Assembly: GCA_965197675.1 (NCBI GenBank)
Contig: OZ240221.1
Location: 1,116,001 to 1,180,000 of the forward strand
DNA length: 64,000 bases
Source: G965197675 sp965197675
Lineage (GTDB): Bacteria; Chloroflexota; Dehalococcoidia; Plut-88900
Direction of reading: 5' to 3'
The position numbers were made by a program, and so were the translations under genes. Positions within the stretch are counted from its first letter, which is position 1. Each line of letters starts with the position of its first letter. This document shows, piece by piece, positions 1 through 9,309 of this stretch. Under the pieces are notes generated by a model, which was not told the origin of the DNA, did no database searches, and saw nothing but the letters and a program-made list of their open reading frames with translations.

Positions 1-221
1 GCGAAACACGCAGTTACGGAGACATTGCGGCGCAGGTAGGCCGACCTCAAGGAGCAAGGGCTGTCGGACAGGCCATGAGCACTAACCCCCTTGCCATCCT
101 CACGCCGTGCCATCGGGTTATAGCCAGCGATGGAGGACTGGGAGGATATGGCAACCATCTCGATGTTAAGAAACATCTGTTGAAGATGGAGGGGGTTCAG
201 TCTCCTATGTGGGACTCCTAG
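1..221 (+). CDS. ogt: Methylated-DNA--protein-cysteine methyltransferase, C-terminal part
   Basis: The frame open from base 3 to the TAG at 219-221 encodes about 72 residues and enters from outside the window, so the N-terminus is missing. It contains the active-site signature PCHRVI, whose cysteine accepts the alkyl group from O6-alkylguanine. It also has the preceding YGDIAAQVGRP helix-turn-helix-like segment and the GGLGGYG loop typical of the family. The role is direct suicide repair of alkylated DNA in the cytoplasm. The end overlaps by 4 bp the end of the convergent DUF2007 gene. The family is clear; whether it is Ogt or an Ada-type C-domain cannot be told from this piece. Confidence 0.9.
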   Translation, partial: ETRSYGDIAAQVGRPQGARAVGQAMSTNPLAILTPCHRVIASDGGLGGYGNHLDVKKHLLKMEGVQSPMWDS

Positions 222-460
222 AGCTCTGCGTCAGAGTCCTCGCTCTCCTGCACTGATGCCCCATCCCTGCTCAGAATGGAGCGAGCCTCCTCTACCAGTG
301 CCTCCTCTACCATCAGATCGCAGGGGCGGGAGGACACTCCGAGGAAAGAACTCGTGTCCTCCGGACGCAAAATGGCAGGTATGGAGTTGTTATCCAAGAG
401 ACCCTTCCACATCTCTGCGATTATCTGGTTCGGAGCAGTGGTCAGATGCACCCACTTCAT
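218..460 (-). CDS. DUF2007-like small protein
   Basis: This 80-aa protein starts at the ATG directly abutting the dnaE stop codon, so it is very probably co-transcribed with and translationally coupled to dnaE. The N-terminal half (WVHLTTAPNQIIAEMWKGLL and a following IPAILRP segment) resembles the DUF2007 fold, a short ferredoxin-like domain described as a putative signal-transducing protein. The C-terminus is acidic. The molecular role is unknown; the family call is from memory of its pattern. The gene converges on the alkyltransferase gene with a 4-bp overlap, leaving no room for a separate terminator. Confidence 0.7.
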   Translation of the reverse strand: MKWVHLTTAPNQIIAEMWKGLLDNNSIPAILRPEDTSSFLGVSSRPCDLMVEEALVEEARSILSRDGASVQESEDSDAEL

Positions 461-3400
461 CTAATCCGCCTTCGTCTTAATAAACACTCCACCATCACCC
501 AAGAGGGAAGTCATGCGCTTATGTAGCTCTTGACAGTATCTCACAGTCAGATCTGGGACCTCTAGCATTACTTTGGTAGAGCCTTGGTCAATTTCCAGCA
601 AGACCCGATCGGTGCCTGGGTACCCACTTAGCATCTCGATAGCAGTCTTCAGCCTCTGGATATCTTCCAGGGAATCGTCCGACTCTGATAGTCTAAACCA
701 TACGTTCTGCGGTCCATTTGCCGACACACTAGGGCTCGGAGAGAGAGTCGCTTCATCTTCAACTTGTGGGGCTGCTTCGGACACTTTGGCATCCTCTGAC
801 GACGGTTCATATAGTTCAGCCGAATCACAATATACGGATATCCTGTCGCTCTCTCTAACCTTAACCTTACCCTGCACCATGAGGATGTTGCCTTCTTTCC
901 ATAGCGTCTGAGTCAAGCTATAGATCTCACTCCAAGCCATCACCTCCACACTTCCACCCATATCGCGAAGTACGGCGGCCCCAAAGGGGTCACCCTTTCT
1001 GGTGTAGCCCTGCCGGACAGAAAAGACCTCTCCAATCAAAGACACCCTCTGCTCACCCATCTCCGGAGTAACATCTCTGCACATGGTGACCATGCCGGTG
1101 GGAATGCTACGGTGAACCTGACTGATAACGCTCTCTGATAAGGAAACGCCCAACAGCTCTCTCTCCCATTCCTCTTTCTCTTTGGCGGTGGCGCCTCCGT
1201 TCTGGGACGTTGGTTCAAGCGTTGAAGCAGAGACACCTTCGCTCCACATATCGAACATGGTGGACTGCCCCGAACCCCTCAGTTCCCACTCTCGCTGGGA
1301 GATAGCCAGAATCCTATCCACACTGGCCAGAAGGGCGCCTCGTTCGCCCAGTGAGTCGAGCGCTCCCACCTTAACCATGCTTTCCAAGGCCCTGCGATTC
1401 AGATTACGCAGGTCCGCCAAGCGACAAAAGTTCTCTATCGATCCGAAGGGGCCACGCTCTTTCCGAGCGTCCAAAATGGGCTTGACCGCCCCCGCTCCCA
1501 CGTTCTTGATGGCCGAAAGCCCAAAACTGATGGCCTGTTTATTATCCTTCGTTTCCTCGACAGTGAAGTCCAGAGAGGAACGGTTCACGTCGGGAGGCAG
1601 AACTGGAATGCCGACTCTGTGGCACTCTGACACCGCCGCCGCCACCCTGTCTGACTGACCCAGGTGGCTTGTTAGCAGCGCTGTCATAAACTCGACGGGA
1701 TAGTTGGCTTTGAGATAGGCTGTCCAATAGGCGATCATGGCGTAGCTGACGCTGTGAGCCTTATTGAAAGCGTATCCGGCGAATGGCTCGATGAGATTGA
1801 ACACCCTCTCCGAGATGTCATGATCAAAGCCTTTGCCTACAGCTCCTTCAATGAACCGTTCTCTCTCCTTCGCCATCAACGAGGCTATCTTCTTCCCCAT
1901 CGCCTTCCGCACCACGTCCGCCTGTCCGAGGGTGTAGCCAGCGAAGGTCTGGAGCACGTGGAGCACCTGGTCTTGATAGACTATCACCCCGTAGGTCTCC
2001 CTCAATATCTCCTCCAGTGTGGGGTGGGGGGCGACTATAGGCTCCTCGCCATGCTTCGCACGTATGAAGGTGGTGATGTGCTCCATCGGCCCGGGACGAT
2101 ACAGCGCTATCATCGCAGCGACATCATTCAATGAGTTTGGTTTTAGCTCCTTGATATAGCGCCGCATCCCAGCGCTCTCCAGCTGGAATATACCCGTGGT
2201 CTCGCCGGTGCTCATGATCTGAAACGTGTTCCTATCATCGAGGGGGATGTCCTGTAGCTCCAGACTGAGATTTTTGGTCTGAGACAGTATTTGGAGCGCC
2301 TTACCCAGAATGGTCAGGTTGATAAGCCCAAGGAAGTCCATCTTGAGGAGACCCAGCTTCGCTATCGGCTCCATGGCGAACTGGGTAACAGCTATCTGGG
2401 CTCCATCACCCTTGGAGGCCCGCTGTAGTGGCACGTATTGTGTAAGCGGTTCCTGAGATATGACTACTCCCGCTGCATGAGTGCTAGCGTGTCGAGCGAC
2501 ACCCTCTAGCTTTTGCGCCGTATCCATCAGCTTACGAATGGTTTCGTCACTTTCGTAAATATTCGAAAGTTCAGTGTTCGTCTCCATGGCCTCGGAGATA
2601 GAGTGAGCTCCGAAGGGAACTAGACGGGCTACGTTATCCACGTCAGCATAGGTCATACTAAGGGCCCGCCCTACATCTCTAAGGGAGCCCCGAGCCCCCA
2701 TGGTTCCGAAGGTCACTATCTGGGCTACGTGATCGTAGCCGTACTTCCTGGTTACATAGGAGATGACCTCGTCTCGACGGTCGTCCTGAAAATCCAGATC
2801 GATATCGGGCATCTCCTTCCGCTCGATGTTGAGAAAGCGCTCGAAGACAAGGTTGTGATCTAGGGGGTTGACGTCTGTCACACCCAAGCAGTAAAGAACT
2901 AAGCTGGCTGCAGCACTCCCCCTGACGCCGAAGAGGATGTGATTATCCCGGGCGTAGCCCGTAATGTCCCTCACAACCAGGAAGTAGTTGGCAAACTGGG
3001 TCTTCTTGATCACGTTCAACTCGTAGGCCAGTCTACCTTCCACATCCTCGCTCGGATCAGAGAATCGCCACTTCAACCCCTCTCGACAAAGTTGCTCCAA
3101 GTACTGCTCAGCATCCTCGCCGTTCGGGGTCTGGTAGTGAGGTAGCCTAAGCTGGTTGAACTCCATCGAGAGGTTGCATGCCTCGGCGATACGCATGGTG
3201 TTGGAGACGGCATTGGGGAAATCAACAAACAACTCTTCCATCTCTTTAGGGCTCTTGAGATAGAGAGAGTCGTCGGACATCTTCATCCGTTTTTCATCGT
3301 TAACGGTGGAGTTGGTCTGAATGCAAAGAAGAATATCCTGAATGGAGGCGTCTTCCTGTTTGATGTAGTGGACATCATTGGTCGCCACCAGAGGTATGTC

Positions 3401-3982
3401 CAACTCACCACTGATGGTAATCAGACCCTTGTTGATATCATCCAAAAGAGGCAGGTTATCATGGAGTTGCACTTCCAGGTAGTAGCCGCTGTTAAACAAC
3501 TCCTTGTACCATCTAGCGGTCTCGAAAGCCTTCTCCATTTGTCCACTGGATATTAAAGTGGGCACCTCCGCTGTGGGACATCCTGATAGGACGATCAACC
3601 CTTCGTGGTACTCTTGCAGCAGCTCCCTATCTATCCGCGGCTTGTAATAGAACCCCTCAAGATGAGCCTTGGTTATAAGTTGGATCAGGTTACTGTACCC
3701 CTGCTCATTCTTGGAGAGCAGAGTCAAATGATGAAAGTTTTTATCTGAAGATTCTCTGGAGCGACGATCTCCAGGAGCTACATAAGCTTCGCAGCCGATG
3801 ATGGGCTTTAGGCCGAAGTCTCTGGCAGCCGAATAAAAATCTACGGCGCTGTAAAGCGCACCGTGATCAGTGACGGCGATGCTGTCCATCCCCAACTTCT
3901 TGGCTCGCTCCATCAAGGGTTGGATGCGGCACAGGCCGTCTAGAAGGCTGTATTCAGTGTGCAGGTGAAGGTGTGTGTACAC
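461..3982 (-). CDS. dnaE: DNA polymerase III alpha subunit
   Basis: This 1173-aa protein is the replicative polymerase catalytic subunit. The N-terminal PHP domain is recognisable by HLHLHTEYS at residues 4-12 and AVTDHG. The palm domain holds the catalytic PDIDLDF motif with aspartates at 393 and 395, and a third acidic residue lies in KMDFLGL near residue 550. The finger segment YGVIVYQDQVLHVL and a C-terminal OB-fold region are present, and the length is normal for DnaE1. The start is GTG (GTG-TAC-ACA-CAC) preceded by AAGGAGG only a few bases away. An extended -10 box lies just upstream. It reads into the DUF2007 gene without a gap. The long antisense frames opposite it are shadows. Confidence 0.98.
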   Translation of the reverse strand: MYTHLHLHTEYSLLDGLCRIQPLMERAKKLGMDSIAVTDHGALYSAVDFYSAARDFGLKPIIGCEAYVAPGDRRSRESSDKNFHHLTLLSKNEQGYSNLIQLITKAHLEGFYYKPRIDRELLQEYHEGLIVLSGCPTAEVPTLISSGQMEKAFETARWYKELFNSGYYLEVQLHDNLPLLDDINKGLITISGELDIPLVATNDVHYIKQEDASIQDILLCIQTNSTVNDEKRMKMSDDSLYLKSPKEMEELFVDFPNAVSNTMRIAEACNLSMEFNQLRLPHYQTPNGEDAEQYLEQLCREGLKWRFSDPSEDVEGRLAYELNVIKKTQFANYFLVVRDITGYARDNHILFGVRGSAAASLVLYCLGVTDVNPLDHNLVFERFLNIERKEMPDIDLDFQDDRRDEVISYVTRKYGYDHVAQIVTFGTMGARGSLRDVGRALSMTYADVDNVARLVPFGAHSISEAMETNTELSNIYESDETIRKLMDTAQKLEGVARHASTHAAGVVISQEPLTQYVPLQRASKGDGAQIAVTQFAMEPIAKLGLLKMDFLGLINLTILGKALQILSQTKNLSLELQDIPLDDRNTFQIMSTGETTGIFQLESAGMRRYIKELKPNSLNDVAAMIALYRPGPMEHITTFIRAKHGEEPIVAPHPTLEEILRETYGVIVYQDQVLHVLQTFAGYTLGQADVVRKAMGKKIASLMAKERERFIEGAVGKGFDHDISERVFNLIEPFAGYAFNKAHSVSYAMIAYWTAYLKANYPVEFMTALLTSHLGQSDRVAAAVSECHRVGIPVLPPDVNRSSLDFTVEETKDNKQAISFGLSAIKNVGAGAVKPILDARKERGPFGSIENFCRLADLRNLNRRALESMVKVGALDSLGERGALLASVDRILAISQREWELRGSGQSTMFDMWSEGVSASTLEPTSQNGGATAKEKEEWERELLGVSLSESVISQVHRSIPTGMVTMCRDVTPEMGEQRVSLIGEVFSVRQGYTRKGDPFGAAVLRDMGGSVEVMAWSEIYSLTQTLWKEGNILMVQGKVKVRESDRISVYCDSAELYEPSSEDAKVSEAAPQVEDEATLSPSPSVSANGPQNVWFRLSESDDSLEDIQRLKTAIEMLSGYPGTDRVLLEIDQGSTKVMLEVPDLTVRYCQELHKRMTSLLGDGGVFIKTKAD

Positions 3983-4012
3983 GGGCCTCCTTATTCCTAG
4001 GAGTCTTGGTCA

Positions 4013-4021
4013 TTATAGCAT
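4013..4021 (-). promoter_or_regulatory. Extended -10 promoter of dnaE
   Basis: On the minus strand the sequence reads TGCTATAAT, a TG-N-TATAAT extended -10 box, about 30 bases upstream of the dnaE GTG. No good -35 is visible at 17 bases, which fits an extended -10 promoter. The expected start of transcription is near 4006, giving a short leader that still contains the ribosome-binding site. Confidence 0.5.
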
Positions 4022-4164
4022 TACAAGACTCATCTCCTAGAGGGAGGCCGGCAACTTTTTGGATAGTTTTTCGCGCCTCCTACCAAATACGACACCTCTT
4101 ATTAATACATATGATATGTGCTAGGATTCGTTGTAGACCAGCACTTACGAAGGAGGCCGGCTAA

Positions 4165-5106
4165 GTGATTCTGGTGACCGGCTCCACCGGATATGTGGGC
4201 AGGCGAGTAGTCAAACTGCTGACCAGAGAAGGGGAAAGGGTGAGGTGTTTGGTGAGACCCACCTCGGACATATACCCTTTCTATAAGCTGGACGTGGAGA
4301 CTGTTCAGGGAGAGATTACGGATCTCGCTTCCTTAAAATTCGCGTGTGAAGGAGTTGACTCGGTAGTTCATCTAGTAGCCGTAATCCGAGAGAACGGGCT
4401 GCTCACATTCGAGGCCGTAAACCATCAAGGTACTAGAAACGTGGTGGCTGCTGCCCAGAGAGCCGGTGTGAAACGCCTCATCCTCCTAAGCGCAATTGGA
4501 GCACAGCCCAATCCAATATACCCCTACTTGAATTCAAAATGGCTGGGGGAGCAAGCTGTGATTGGAGGAGGCATTCCATACGTTATCCTCCGCCCATCCA
4601 TCATTTTTGGCAGGGGAGATGAGTTCATCAATGCCTTGGCGGCAGCAGTCAAATGGGCTCCGATAGCCCCCATAATCGGCTCAGCAAAGACGAAGTTCCA
4701 GCCCATCTTCGTAGAAGACGTGGCGAGGTGTATAAGTCTTGCTTTGAAAGATCAGGGCCTGACGGGAAGGATTGTGGAGATTGGAGGACCACAACAGCTA
4801 AGTTACGAAGAGATAGTAAGCATCATCCTTCGTAAATATAGGATGAAGCGTCTCAAACTCCAGCTACCCTTTTTCTTGATGAAGTTGACAGCTTCAGCTA
4901 TGAGGACCTTGGCGCCCCATCCGTCGGTAACTTCCGCTCAACTAGACATGTTGAATATAGATAATCTTGCAGAGCTAGATTCCACGGAGAAGCACTTCGA
5001 TTTCCAACCCAGCGCTCTTGAGGGAAATATCGATTACATATTGGATTTAAGTAAGAAGGACGCTTTGGCCATGTCCCTCGGATTGAAGTCCGCTAGACGA
5101 TGGTAA
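4165..5106 (+). CDS. NAD(P)-binding epimerase-like protein (atypical SDR)
   Basis: This 313-aa protein begins MILVTGSTGYVGRRVVKLL, a glycine-rich Rossmann dinucleotide-binding loop (GxxGxxG). It has the LVRPTSD and VDSVVHLVAVI segments of atypical short-chain dehydrogenases related to the NDUFA9/complex I 39-kDa-like and NAD-dependent epimerase families. The usual YxxxK catalytic pair is not obvious (an NSKWLGEQ segment sits where it would be), as in this subgroup. The start is GTG with AGGAGG eight bases upstream. It is divergent from dnaE and followed by 144 bp before the TPR gene. The substrate is unknown; family members act on quinone- or isoprenoid-related or sugar substrates. Confidence 0.75.
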   Translation: MILVTGSTGYVGRRVVKLLTREGERVRCLVRPTSDIYPFYKLDVETVQGEITDLASLKFACEGVDSVVHLVAVIRENGLLTFEAVNHQGTRNVVAAAQRAGVKRLILLSAIGAQPNPIYPYLNSKWLGEQAVIGGGIPYVILRPSIIFGRGDEFINALAAAVKWAPIAPIIGSAKTKFQPIFVEDVARCISLALKDQGLTGRIVEIGGPQQLSYEEIVSIILRKYRMKRLKLQLPFFLMKLTASAMRTLAPHPSVTSAQLDMLNIDNLAELDSTEKHFDFQPSALEGNIDYILDLSKKDALAMSLGLKSARRW

Positions 5107-5250
5107 GTCCTACCATCAGAGGTATTGGTGGAATCCTATTGCGCCTTAGCTTATCCAACCTTTGTTGCCATACCTCCGTAGGATTAGTTCGCTGTAGAGT
5201 AGTCAGAGTCCAACCATAATCACATCACTTGACCGAGAAAGAAAAGCTGA

Positions 5251-6183
5251 TTGAAACGCACTTTCACGACTCTTGCGCTACTGCTAGTAGGCTTTGCGAT
5301 ATTGGCTGCTTGCAGTTCCGGAAACGAGAGCTCAGCCGATTCGGAGCCAACTCCAACCCTTGTGACAGCGGAGACTCCAACCGCTATTCCTAGCCTAACA
5401 CCTACTGCTGCCCTTACCACGACAGAGAGATTCCAGGAGCGCATGAAGAAGGGTGACGTACTAGCCGGGGAAGGAGACTACCAACAGGCTGTCGAGGAGT
5501 ACACGGAAGCCATCAGCATTAACCCCCAATCTTCGGTAGCCTACAACAAGCGCGGATTAGCTTATGCTCAGCTGACGGAGATTCAGCGGGCCTTGGACGA
5601 CTATGGCGTCGCTTCACTACTCGATCCTCAATATGCCGAGGCTCACCACAACAGGGGTGTTGTTTACTTCCAATTGGGCCTCATCCCCCAAGCGCTGGGG
5701 GAATATGACCAAGCCATAGCCATCAATCCCGAGTTTTCCGCAGCCTATCGAGATCGTGCTGTGGCCTTTCTCCAGGCAAACCAGGGGGCTCTGGCCCTAG
5801 AAAACTTCAATGAGGCCATCCGTCTAGATCCTGATGACGCGACGATATATGAATATAGAGGGACTATGTACCTACAGTTCGGTGGCTTGCAAGAGGCCTT
5901 GAACGATTACATTGAAACCGTTCGATTGGAGCCCTCGGCGGGAAACTACTATAACCGGGGCACCGCTTACATTAACTTGGGTGAGTACCAGCTAGCCATC
6001 GACGACTTCTCCGAATCCATTATCCTTGACCCTGATTTTACTAATGCCTATGCCAATCGAGCCATAGCTTACACATACCTACACGATGACGTCAGCGCTA
6101 AACTCGATCTCGAAGAGGCGTTGGAGCTCGGCGCTGATGGCAGACTAGAGGTCTTCATAGAGATGGCAAAGGAAGAGCGCTAG
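5251..6183 (+). CDS. TPR-repeat lipoprotein
   Basis: This 310-aa protein starts at TTG (MKRTFTTL) and carries a lipoprotein signal peptide with lipobox LAAC near residue 21, so it should be lipid-anchored outside the cytoplasmic membrane. A Thr/Pro-rich linker follows. From about residue 65 there are six to seven tetratricopeptide repeats of 34 residues (for example AYNKRGLAYAQL, AHHNRGVVYFQL, YYNRGTAYINL). TPRs mediate protein-protein contacts, but the partner is unknown. The ribosome-binding site is weak (GAGAAAGAAAAG), so the start is supported mainly by the signal peptide. Confidence 0.85.
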   Translation: MKRTFTTLALLLVGFAILAACSSGNESSADSEPTPTLVTAETPTAIPSLTPTAALTTTERFQERMKKGDVLAGEGDYQQAVEEYTEAISINPQSSVAYNKRGLAYAQLTEIQRALDDYGVASLLDPQYAEAHHNRGVVYFQLGLIPQALGEYDQAIAINPEFSAAYRDRAVAFLQANQGALALENFNEAIRLDPDDATIYEYRGTMYLQFGGLQEALNDYIETVRLEPSAGNYYNRGTAYINLGEYQLAIDDFSESIILDPDFTNAYANRAIAYTYLHDDVSAKLDLEEALELGADGRLEVFIEMAKEER

Positions 6184-6299
6184 CTTTCATCGGGATTTTC
6201 AATCCCCAAAAAGTCTAGGCGAGTATAATATCTCTGAACGGAACGTTGCCGAATTCCTTTTAGTCGTACAGTACTATTCGCCGTAGTGGAACTTCTCTC

Positions 6300-7640
6300 G
6301 TGGATTACAAATCTGCCATTCAATACATCCAGGGCCTCACCAATTATGAGAAATCTATGGTCGATCTCTACGCACCGGGTAATATCGACCTCCACAGGGT
6401 TGAGCAGTTGCTGGAGCTGTTGGACTCTCCCCACGTTGGGCCCTCCATCATTCATATAGCTGGCACCAAGGGAAAGGGGAGCACCGCCGCCATGATTAGC
6501 TCCGTGCTTTCGGATGCGGGATATAGGACTGGCCTATACACCTCGCCGCATTTGCACACTTTTAGGGAGCGGGTCAAGGTAGATGGTCAGATGATTTCAC
6601 CCGGAGACTTTGCTCTAACACTGGAAGAGATCATACCCGCTGTTGAAAAAGTCGATAGTCAAGCTGAACACGGTACTCTTACCACCTTTGAAGTTCTCAC
6701 TGCCCTTGCATTCTGCTATTTTGATAAGCGTGGAGTCGAGATGGAGGTGCTGGAGGTGGGTGTAGGGGGCCGTCTGGATGCCACCAACGTGGCCAGTCCC
6801 AACGTCTGTGTAATAACCTCCATCAGCCGCGACCATACGGAGCTACTGGGTGACAGCTTGGCCGAAATCGCTTCTGAGAAGGCTGGCATAATCAAACCAG
6901 GTAGCTTAGTGGTCTCGGCCCCCCAACCGCCCGAGGTGAGTTCAGTACTCTTCAAAGTTTGCGCCGAAAAAGGAGCCCACCTGAGGCAGGTGGCGATGGA
7001 GGTAGGCTGGGAGATAATTGGAGCCGATGCTGATGGACAGAGGTTCCACGTGCATAGTGAGTCTCATGACCTAGAATTAGAGCTGCCCCTGTTGGGCGAT
7101 CATCAGCTTGAGAATGCCGCCACCGCAATAGTTGCTCTAGAAGAGTTGGAGCGCTTGAGTTGGCGCATACCCATCGAGTCTATCCACCGCGGCCTCCGAA
7201 ACGTCTCTTGGCCCGGTCGCTTAGAGATTTTATCGAGAGAGCCGTTTCTAGTAGTCGACGGCGCCCACAACGGTTACTCTGCCAGAAAACTGAGGGATGC
7301 CTTGATTAGACATTTCCGGTTTGAAAAGGCCGTGTTCATCATTGGAGTCTCCTCTGGCAAGAACGTCGCCGACATAGCTCAAGAGCTGCTCCCAATGGCA
7401 AGTGAAATCATCATTACCCGCTCCCGCCATCCGAGGGCTGCCGACCCTTCCGAGGTATCCTTAGCCTTCCAGAAGCCTGGTATAATGGTGAGAGTTGTCG
7501 ATGGGGTGCAGGAAGCGCTTCGGTTGGCCAATGATTCGGCTGGAAGTGAAGACCTCATTTGCGCAACAGGCTCCCTCTTCGTTGTTGGAGAGGTCATAGA
7601 AGCCGCAAGACACGCGCCCGTTATGGCTATAGATAGGTAG
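6300..7640 (+). CDS. folC: Bifunctional folylpolyglutamate/dihydrofolate synthase
   Basis: This 446-aa Mur-ligase-like enzyme adds glutamate to dihydropteroate and/or folates in the cytoplasm. The ATP-binding loop GTKGKGSTAAM lies near residue 55, followed by the family segments GLYTSPHLHTFRERV, EVGVGGRLDATN and SRDHTELLG. The C-terminal Mur-ligase domain has VDGAHN. The length is normal. The start is GTG with no clear Shine-Dalgarno. A TATAAT at 6224-6229 about 70 bases upstream may be its -10 box. The fabF start codon lies five bases after the stop, so the two are probably one transcript. Confidence 0.93.
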   Translation: MDYKSAIQYIQGLTNYEKSMVDLYAPGNIDLHRVEQLLELLDSPHVGPSIIHIAGTKGKGSTAAMISSVLSDAGYRTGLYTSPHLHTFRERVKVDGQMISPGDFALTLEEIIPAVEKVDSQAEHGTLTTFEVLTALAFCYFDKRGVEMEVLEVGVGGRLDATNVASPNVCVITSISRDHTELLGDSLAEIASEKAGIIKPGSLVVSAPQPPEVSSVLFKVCAEKGAHLRQVAMEVGWEIIGADADGQRFHVHSESHDLELELPLLGDHQLENAATAIVALEELERLSWRIPIESIHRGLRNVSWPGRLEILSREPFLVVDGAHNGYSARKLRDALIRHFRFEKAVFIIGVSSGKNVADIAQELLPMASEIIITRSRHPRAADPSEVSLAFQKPGIMVRVVDGVQEALRLANDSAGSEDLICATGSLFVVGEVIEAARHAPVMAIDR

Positions 7641-7645
7641 AAATT

Positions 7646-8938
7646 TTGGCAGAACAGACCAAGAGCAGCCGAAACGATCGCTTGACCGACTGGCGAGGCC
7701 GCACCCGAGTAGTTGTCACCGGCACAGGCTCCTTGACGCCTCTCGGCAAGTCAACCGAAGAGTTTTGGCAGGGACTGGTAGCTGGTCGTTCCGGAATCGA
7801 CCAGATGACCCTCTGTGATACCACTGGATTTTCCTGCACCATTGCCGGCGAGATTCCTGACTACGATCCCAACGACTACTTGGGCCCCAAAGAGGCCCGC
7901 CGAATGGCCCGCTTCAGTCAGATAGCGGTAAACGCCGGTAGCATGGCAGTGGATAACGCGTGTCTAGACCTGTCAAAGGAGGACGGGGATAGAATAGGAG
8001 TCATGCTCGGCAACGGGTGTGGAGGATTTCCCACCATAGAAGAGGGGGCGAGGGTGCTGGCATCCAAAGGCGGGATGCGGATGAGCCCCTTCTTCTTCCC
8101 GATGATCCTCCCCAACATAGCGTCCTCCCAGGTGAGCAGGCGCTTCGGCCTCAAGGGATACTCGTCAACGGTAACCACCTCCTGCGCCGCAGGCACCCAG
8201 GCAATCGGTGAAGCTGCCGAGGTTCTCCGGAGAGGTGGAGCGGACGTGATGTTCACCGGTGGCACGGAGGCCGGAATTAGTCAATTGGGGCTGGGAGGAT
8301 TCAGCGTAATGAAGGCCTTGACCACCCAAAATGGCGATCCTCCCAAAGCCAGCCGCCCCTTCGATGCCAAGAGGGACGGATTCGTTCCAGCAGAAGGCGC
8401 CGGTTTACTAATCCTCGAGACACTTGAGCACGCCTTAAATCGAGGGGCTCCTATCCTGGCTGAAGTAGCGGGGTATGGGCCTTCCTCCGACGCGTATCAC
8501 ATGGTCCATCCGGATGACGAAGGCGCCGGAGCAGTTAAAGCCATGACCTGGGCTATCCGGGATGCCGGTTTGAAGCCCGGCGATATCGACTACATAAATG
8601 CCCACGGCACTTCGACCCCGCTTAACGATGCCATCGAGACCTTGGCGATAAAGAAAGTGTTCGGCGAATACGCTTACAATGTCCCGATAAGCTCCACTAA
8701 GTCAATGATCGGCCACGCTCTGGGAGCTGCCGGCGGCATGGAAGCCGTGGCCTGTATTAAGACGATAACGGAAGGGGTGATTCACCCCACCATCAACCAT
8801 GAGTTCCCAGATCCCAAATGTGACCTGGATTACGTTCCCAATGAAGCCCGGGAAAAGCAGGTGAAGACCGTCCTATCAAACAGCTTTGGGTTTGGGGGGC
8901 AGAACGCCTGTCTGGTATTCAAGGCCTGCGAGGACTGA
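7646..8938 (+). CDS. fabF: Beta-ketoacyl-ACP synthase II
   Basis: This 430-aa condensing enzyme elongates acyl-ACP with malonyl-ACP in fatty acid synthesis. The Cys-His-His triad is visible: Cys180 in TTSCAAGTQ, His320 in NAHGTSTPLND and His357 in SMIGHALGAAGG, with Lys352 five residues before it. The glycine-rich end SNSFGFGGQNACLVF is intact. The proposed start is TTG five bases after the folC stop; it gives a charged N-terminal extension of about 20 residues before RVVVTGTGSLTPLG, which is slightly longer than usual. No other fab genes are adjacent. Confidence 0.95.
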   Translation: MAEQTKSSRNDRLTDWRGRTRVVVTGTGSLTPLGKSTEEFWQGLVAGRSGIDQMTLCDTTGFSCTIAGEIPDYDPNDYLGPKEARRMARFSQIAVNAGSMAVDNACLDLSKEDGDRIGVMLGNGCGGFPTIEEGARVLASKGGMRMSPFFFPMILPNIASSQVSRRFGLKGYSSTVTTSCAAGTQAIGEAAEVLRRGGADVMFTGGTEAGISQLGLGGFSVMKALTTQNGDPPKASRPFDAKRDGFVPAEGAGLLILETLEHALNRGAPILAEVAGYGPSSDAYHMVHPDDEGAGAVKAMTWAIRDAGLKPGDIDYINAHGTSTPLNDAIETLAIKKVFGEYAYNVPISSTKSMIGHALGAAGGMEAVACIKTITEGVIHPTINHEFPDPKCDLDYVPNEAREKQVKTVLSNSFGFGGQNACLVFKACED

Positions 8939-8950
8939 CGGGTAGATGCG

Positions 8951-9208
8951 TCAGGAGCCTTCTGCGGGTACGGCGCCTGTCTGGGGCAGCATCGCTTCCA
9001 ATATTCGCTCTAGAGCCATGGTGTGGCTGCAGGTGTTCCAAGCAGCGAAAAAGCTGCAGCTGCAGTTCCATTTTCCATCGTCTAAGCTTACGTCGTGAAT
9101 ATTGTGCCCGCCTCGGAACGCCACCTTTAGCTGGGAGAAGGTGATTCGCTCCGGCTCCTCTGCATACCGCTTGGCCTTTTCTATCTTACTGATGAGGCTG
9201 GACTGCAT
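8951..9208 (-). CDS. Small SWIM-type zinc-finger protein
   Basis: An ATG at 9208 with GAAAGGGG five bases upstream gives an 85-aa protein, and is preferred over a longer frame beginning at 9247. The core WNCSCSFFAAWNTCSHTMAL matches the SWIM zinc finger pattern CxC-xn-CxH, preceded by a short basic/beta region. SWIM fingers bind DNA or mediate protein contacts and usually sit inside larger helicase or transposase proteins. A stand-alone protein this small is probably an accessory nucleic-acid-binding factor. It is convergent with fabF, 12 bp after its stop, and its 5' side faces the repeat field. Confidence 0.7.
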   Translation of the reverse strand: MQSSLISKIEKAKRYAEEPERITFSQLKVAFRGGHNIHDVSLDDGKWNCSCSFFAAWNTCSHTMALERILEAMLPQTGAVPAEGS

Positions 9209-9309
9209 GATACCCCTTTCTTGTGGCCCGAGTGAACGTTCTTTCAAATGTTAGATGCTTACTCAAGCCGAAATCCATGCCAATCAACTCGATTGTACTA
9301 TCCCGCCAA

